NCBI GenBank assembly: GCA_943704525.1
Contig: CALSCQ010000889.1
Coordinates: 1-30,000 of the forward strand
Reading direction: 5' to 3'
Origin: Pigoraptor vietnamica
Lineage: Eukaryota > Opisthokonta > Filasterea
DNA length: 30,000 nucleotides
The notes under the pieces are model-generated. The model had not been told where the DNA came from and ran no database searches. It saw only the letters and a program-made list of their open reading frames with translations. A program made the translations under genes and the position numbers. Shown piece by piece: positions 25,882 through 30,000 of this stretch; position 1 is the stretch's first letter; each line of letters starts with the position of its first letter.

Positions 25882-26696
25882 GGGCTTGTGTGCGCAGGCA
25901 CTTGGGCACTTTGCTATTTGGGCCCTGGTCCATTCGATGCGAAGGCGACGGCGTCGTTTTTCGCTTGCATTTCGCTCGTTCAGTTTCGCGCGTGCACGCT
26001 GCCTCTCTTTTCCGTCTTTGTCCTTCAATCGCTTTTTCCAGGCGTGTCTGTCAATACACCTCACGCCTATCTGACCCACAACGGTCCTACCATTCCTGCA
26101 CTCAACGCTAGCAATTGATGCATGGCACGCACGTGTTCGATGGCTTTTCTGTCGCTCAAGAGCGCGCGTTTCATAGCACACTGAAGAGCGGACGTCACGG
26201 CCCAACTTCGTGAGCGGTCGCGGTGGCGGTTACGAGCGAACGACTGTGCAGATACTGCCTTCCGCAGTTGAGCTTGATTTCGTTGCGAGAGTGAGACGAC
26301 TGCTGCGAGCGCACAGTGCCAACGCGTGCCGTGCGCCTGCCATGCGCCAGTCCAAGACACTGGCCATGTCACAGTGCCAACGCGTGCCGTGCGCCTGCCT
26401 TGCGCCAGTCCAAGACACTGGCCATGTCACAGTGCCAACGCGTGCCGTGCGCCTGCCTTGCGCCAGTCCAAGACACTGGCCATGTACCACGCTCTTGCCT
26501 GGGAACCGGGACACTGTGTGTCTGACGTTACAGAGTGCCGCCGATGTCGTCTCCAGCCTCGTAACGCAGCCATTGCATTATGATTCGCCGCACCGATACA
26601 CTCGAGGAGAGGAGAGGCGCCGCACACCGCACAGCCCACGCACGCGTCGTTCGACGTTCGACAGACGACAACATTCGACGTTCCTTCGCAAAGGGC
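25882..26696. other. convergent intergenic region SMC3/dioxygenase
   Basis: Both flanking genes end here. It contains a T-rich stretch with a strong splice-acceptor-like TTTTTCCAG at 26033-26041, a 58-bp tandem repeat in three copies (26312-26485), and no supported gene. Confidence 0.6.
26312..26485. repeat. 58-bp tandem repeat, three copies
   Basis: Units at 26312-26369, 26370-26427 and 26428-26485. Copies 2 and 3 are identical; copy 1 differs by one base (CCATGCGCC against CCTTGCGCC). Each unit contains the inverted repeat CCAGT-CCAAGAC-ACTGG. Such uniformity points to recent amplification or ongoing homogenisation. Confidence 0.95.
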
Positions 26697-28394
26697 CTAC
26701 CACAGCGCGCCCTCAATCAATTGGCGCAATCGCGCGCGCTCCTCCGTCGTCAACCTTCCCGCCAACTCGCCCTCCCGCGCCACGACGTCGTCGACACACC
26801 GGCGCTTCTCAATCGGCGACACAAACGCCTGGCAAAAGTGCATGAGCAGCGCTGCGCGGGGGGCGCCGCCCGAGTTACAGCCGGACGCGTGTTCGATGAC
26901 GCAGTTCGCCACCACAACTGAGCCGCGGGGCGCAGAGAGGGACACGGCGCGCTCGGCAAAAGTGGCGCGGCCGTTGTGTGCGTCCTCGGACGTGAGCGGC
27001 GGCACACGCGAGCGGTGCGAGAAGGGGACGACCATTGTCCCGTTGCCCTCTTCAAAGTCGTCCAGCGCAAAGATGGTTTGGAGGTTGAGGTTCGCGGGCA
27101 TGGACATCCACGCGCGCGTCGCCATGTGGCTGTAGGGGAAGTCCACGTGGGGGGTCCCGTGCCGCGCGCCGCCGGGAGAGAGCACGTTGGATGCGAGTGA
27201 AGAGAGAACGAACGCGTCGCTCGCGCCAAAGAACTGCGCCATGAGCGGCCAGAGCAGAGACGAAATGCGCGAGACATAGTCGACGAAGGCGTCCCCGCGC
27301 TCGACGAGGTCCCATGCGCGAGGCCCCACGCTGCTTTCGCCAGACGCGCGCGCATTTTCGGCGTGAACACTCGCGAGTGCGGCGCGGAGGGCATCCAGTT
27401 TCGCCGCGTCGGCGATGGCGTTGCGCAGGACGAAAAAGCCGGCGCCGCTCGTGAGATCGGCGTGCATGCGATCAAAGGGGAGTTGGCCGTGCGCAGCGTC
27501 GTACACGGGAACGCGCTCACAGGTCAAGACGCACGCGCTCAACGGACGGCCGATAAAATCGACGTCATGCGCACGTGGCGGCTGTCGCACGCAGTGGACA
27601 CGCACACACGCAGCTCCGGAAGAGCGGTGTCGCGCGACAAACACGGGCTCAAAGGCGCGCCTGTCGAAGCACAGAATGCCCTCGCGTGCGGCGCTGGCAG
27701 CGGGCGGGGTTTGCGACGACGGCGAAGCCGCTTGCGAGGCGGGCGAATCGGAGTGTGTTGTTGGCGAATCAGAGGTAGATGCCGACACGTAGAGCGCGTC
27801 CCAAACGCAGCGAGTGCACTGCGGCGCTAAGGCACGCGTGAGGGCGCCCATTGCAGCGCGACACACCGATGCGTCATCCCCAAAAACGGCCAACACGCGC
27901 GCGGCACTGTCCTCACGCGCGTGCGCAGTTGCTTCGAGCTCGGAGAGTGCCGCACGCACTGTCTCGGCGACCGACGCACCGCACGCATTCAATCGCACGG
28001 CGATTAAGACCACGCGCACAGTGTCCGCCATTTCTTTGCCCACGCAGCGCAGGCGGTTCGTTCCCGGCATTGGCAAAGAGCGACTGACGACGGGACGAAC
28101 GGCGAAAGTGCATCTCTGGAAGTGTGCGCCCGCGACTGCATTCGCCGAAGCACTGCCCCCAACAGCGTCGAGTTCGCCGATGTCGTGCCATAGCGAAAGC
28201 CTTTCGTCGCCAAGTGAGCTTGAAGGAGACGGCGAGAGGACGAGAGAGCACAGTGCGCCGCCGAAAGAGTGCCGTTGCGACGAGGGATCGTGTTGGGGTT
28301 GGAGGGAGATGCACAGTGTGAGGGGAGCGGCGTCGGCGAGTGCGAGTGGAAGCGGAGTGCACTCGCACAGCGCGAAGGAGACTTCCGACGCCAT
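26697..28394 (-). CDS. PhyH-type 2-oxoglutarate/Fe(II) dioxygenase with unknown N-terminal half
   Basis: Single exon, 565 aa. The C-terminal half (~300-565) is a phytanoyl-CoA-dioxygenase-like double-stranded beta-helix. The iron ligands are HVD (H416, D418) in GTPHVDFPYSH and a distal His in VIEHASG (H502). The 2-oxoglutarate-binding Arg is probably R513 in GGAPRAALL. NLNLQTIFALDDFEEGNGTM and VPFSHRSR between them are typical of the family, and the H-to-H spacing of 86 is normal. The enzyme would hydroxylate a small molecule or lipid; the substrate cannot be read from sequence. The first ~300 residues are not recognised: Ala/Ser/Cys-rich, with an alternating beta/alpha segment (~125-210, VRVVLIAVRLNAC, ARVLAVFGDDASV) and a Ser/Pro/Thr linker (~208-235). 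The start is the first ATG in frame. No targeting signal is obvious. Convergent with SMC3. Confidence 0.85.
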   Translation of the reverse strand: MASEVSFALCECTPLPLALADAAPLTLCISLQPQHDPSSQRHSFGGALCSLVLSPSPSSSLGDERLSLWHDIGELDAVGGSASANAVAGAHFQRCTFAVRPVVSRSLPMPGTNRLRCVGKEMADTVRVVLIAVRLNACGASVAETVRAALSELEATAHAREDSAARVLAVFGDDASVCRAAMGALTRALAPQCTRCVWDALYVSASTSDSPTTHSDSPASQAASPSSQTPPAASAAREGILCFDRRAFEPVFVARHRSSGAACVRVHCVRQPPRAHDVDFIGRPLSACVLTCERVPVYDAAHGQLPFDRMHADLTSGAGFFVLRNAIADAAKLDALRAALASVHAENARASGESSVGPRAWDLVERGDAFVDYVSRISSLLWPLMAQFFGASDAFVLSSLASNVLSPGGARHGTPHVDFPYSHMATRAWMSMPANLNLQTIFALDDFEEGNGTMVVPFSHRSRVPPLTSEDAHNGRATFAERAVSLSAPRGSVVVANCVIEHASGCNSGGAPRAALLMHFCQAFVSPIEKRRCVDDVVAREGELAGRLTTEERARLRQLIEGALW

Positions 28395-29009
28395 GTTGCT
28401 TATTGAATGAACGTGCCTTGGGGCATCGATTGTTATGTAGTTCGTATTAGCGTGCGTGTGTGTGTGTGTGTGTGTGTGCGTGCGTGCATGTGTGTGTGTG
28501 TGTGCGGGTGTGTGTCTGTGTGTGTCTGTGTGTGAGAGTGTGACGGTGTGTGTGTGTGTGTGTTTGCGTGTTTGTGTTTGCGCGTGTTTGAGTGCTGTGT
28601 GACTTACGGGCGCAACACTGTATTTTCACTTGCAAAAAGTGGGCCATTCACGCGCACGCACGCACGCAGCTGCCGCAGGTAAAGACAGAACGCCATAACT
28701 CTCCACTATACACAGTTCCCGAGCCGGCCCGCCACACACCATATCGCGTGCGCACGGACAGACTCATAAGACGGGCTCAACAAAGTGCAGCCATTTCCTC
28801 ACTTCGCCGCTCGACTCTTTCAGGCCAAGCACCGCTCGCAATCACGCACAAACGCACGCACACACAACGGGCGAGAGGAGGCCGCAGACAGGCACACACG
28901 CACGCACAAACGCACGCGCACACAACGGGCGAAGGCCGCAGACAGGCACACACGCACGCACAAACGCACGCGCAAACACATAGACACGACGGACGATGCG
29001 AGGGTCGCC
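28395..29009. other. intergenic region with TG tract and local duplication
   Basis: It lies between two minus-strand genes, so it holds the 3' flank of the SWIM-RING gene and the promoter of the dioxygenase gene. Content: imperfect (TG)n at 28453-28566 and a CA/CG-rich duplicated segment at 28866-28978. No gene is supported. Confidence 0.6.
28866..28978. repeat. tandem duplication, unit ~55-58 bp
   Basis: AACGGGCGA(GAGG)AGGCCGCAGACAGG plus CA/CG-rich sequence is present at 28866-28923 and 28924-28978, with a partial CA/CG-rich leader just upstream. The second copy lacks three bases. Confidence 0.8.
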
Positions 29010-29460
29010 TCATTCGATGTCGTCGTCTTCGCCCTCATCCTCGCACTCGTCAAACTCCTCCTCCCAGTCGCACTCGCCTTCGCAATCGAGGTCACCGCAA
29101 TCGCACACACCGTCGCCCTCGTCTTCATCGTCCTCCAGAAACTCGCATTCGCCAAGACAGTCGAGCTCGCCGCACTCCGGGCACTCGTCGTCCTCCTCGG
29201 GCAGTTCTTCGTCCGATCCAAGAGTGGCACCCCACATGTACGTGGAGGGGGAGGGGAAGCCCAGTGCGTGACGATCGACAAAGAGGTAGTCGTCGTCGGT
29301 CATGTGTCGCTTCCGCGCGCGCTCGAAGTTCATGCGCTTGCTGTAGAAAGGGAGGAAACGGCGTGGTCAGCGAATGAAGCAAGGGACTGGGCGAACGCCT
29401 CAACACATACACGCACACGCACACGCACATGCACACGTACGCACACACACACACAAACAC

Positions 29461-29508
<48 letters not shown>

Positions 29509-30000
29509 GCACCGGCAGTAGACGCAGGTGTTCGGGTTGCGCTTCTCCCACAACTCATAACACTTCTTGTGCACGCTATTGCCGCACGACGTCTTGCAGG
29601 CGACGACCTCCGCGCCGTCCGCGAACAACTCCATGCACACGCCGCACTCCGTCCCGACGTGCGGTCGCTGCGGCACGGGGACCTCCTTCGCCTCGTCCTC
29701 ACGCGGCCTCTTCTTGCCCTTCACCTTTTCAAACTCTTCAAGGACGGCCTTTGGCGTCGCCTCAAACTCCTTTCCGCGCTTCTTCGCAACGGCCGCGTTC
29801 CACACGTCCTCCGACCACCGCGCGCGGTCCTTGCCCAACGGCGGCACCGACGGAACGCCGAGCACGCGGTACAGGACAAAATAGACGTGCTTGCACGCGG
29901 GTTCCGACTCTGATCCACACTGGTAAAACGGGCACGTGCACGCGACGGGATCCCCCTCGTTGAGAAGCTCCTTCGCGATGTCGACGGTGTACACCTTGCC
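29010..30000 (-). CDS. SWIM-RING E3-ubiquitin-ligase-like protein, 3' part
   Basis: The reading frame is open at the right edge, so the 5' end lies outside. Two exons are visible, (beyond 30000)-29513 and 29340-29010, joined by a GT-AG intron (29341-29512) that is TG-rich in the sense strand; the split codon gives CVYCR|KR. First comes a SWIM zinc finger (CTCPFYQC...[14 protein letters not shown], CxC...CxH), then a charged linker (KGKKRPRED). A RING-type finger follows (CGVCMELF...[17 protein letters not shown]...CVYC). This SWIM-then-RING order resembles ZSWIM2/MEKK1-type proteins, where the RING acts as a ubiquitin ligase. The last exon adds a very acidic tail with two copies of a Cys motif, [15 protein letters not shown] and [14 protein letters not shown]. 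Substrate and exact orthology are unknown. Confidence 0.8.
29439..29512. repeat. (CA)n tract in SWIM-RING gene intron
   Basis: CA repeat on the plus strand, so TG in the gene sense, starting at the splice donor (GTGCGTGCG) of the minus-strand gene. Confidence 0.9.

Noticed and set aside
26312-26485. CRISPR-like array
   Set aside because: Units are directly joined with no spacers, only three copies, in a eukaryotic nuclear context.

Overview
The window is nuclear DNA from a GC-rich, intron-rich eukaryote. The evidence is spliceosomal introns that can be placed to the base by protein homology, no bacterial-style operons, and conserved eukaryotic nuclear proteins (cohesin SMC3, spliceosomal MFAP1, histone chaperone NASP). 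Introns are about 100-400 bp and many are loaded with (TG)n or (CA)n. Most donors read GTGCGT or GTGAGT and most acceptors end in CAG. A laminin-like secreted giant protein beside these genes suggests a holozoan or other protist with animal-type extracellular matrix modules. The sequence alone does not fix the species.

Layout, left to right: (1) a small doubtful plus-strand ORF (152-472); (2) NASP/Hif1/Sim3-type histone chaperone on the minus strand (2 exons, 2503-948); (3) head-to-head with it across a ~600 bp shared promoter region, MFAP1 on the plus strand (12 exons, 3111-6628); (4) convergent with MFAP1, a single-exon 2715-residue laminin-alpha-like secreted protein on the minus strand (15170-7023); (5) a 2.5 kb divergent intergenic region with CArG boxes, E-boxes, a dense GTCAGT/ACTGAC cluster, diverged repeats and an unidentified coding-like fragment; (6) SMC3 on the plus strand (23 exons, 17717-25881, 1221 residues), including two GC-AG introns; (7) a convergent intergenic region with a 58-bp x 3 tandem repeat; (8) a single-exon PhyH-type 2-oxoglutarate/Fe(II) dioxygenase with an unrecognised N-terminal half, minus strand (28394-26697); (9) the 3' part of a SWIM-RING E3-ligase-like gene, minus strand, running off the right edge.

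SMC3, MFAP1 and NASP are housekeeping nuclear genes (cohesion, splicing, histone supply) and do not form one pathway. The standout is the laminin-like gene. It has a signal peptide, a bacterial-looking PPC-like domain, an LN-like domain, about 13 laminin-type EGF modules, a Cys linker into a ~280-residue coiled coil, three EGF modules and two LG-like modules, one carrying RGD. It has no introns among intron-dense neighbours. Its upstream region carries two perfect SRF-type CArG boxes 21 bp apart and three CACGTG boxes spaced exactly 47 bp. No mobile element, CRISPR array or convincing RNA gene was found.
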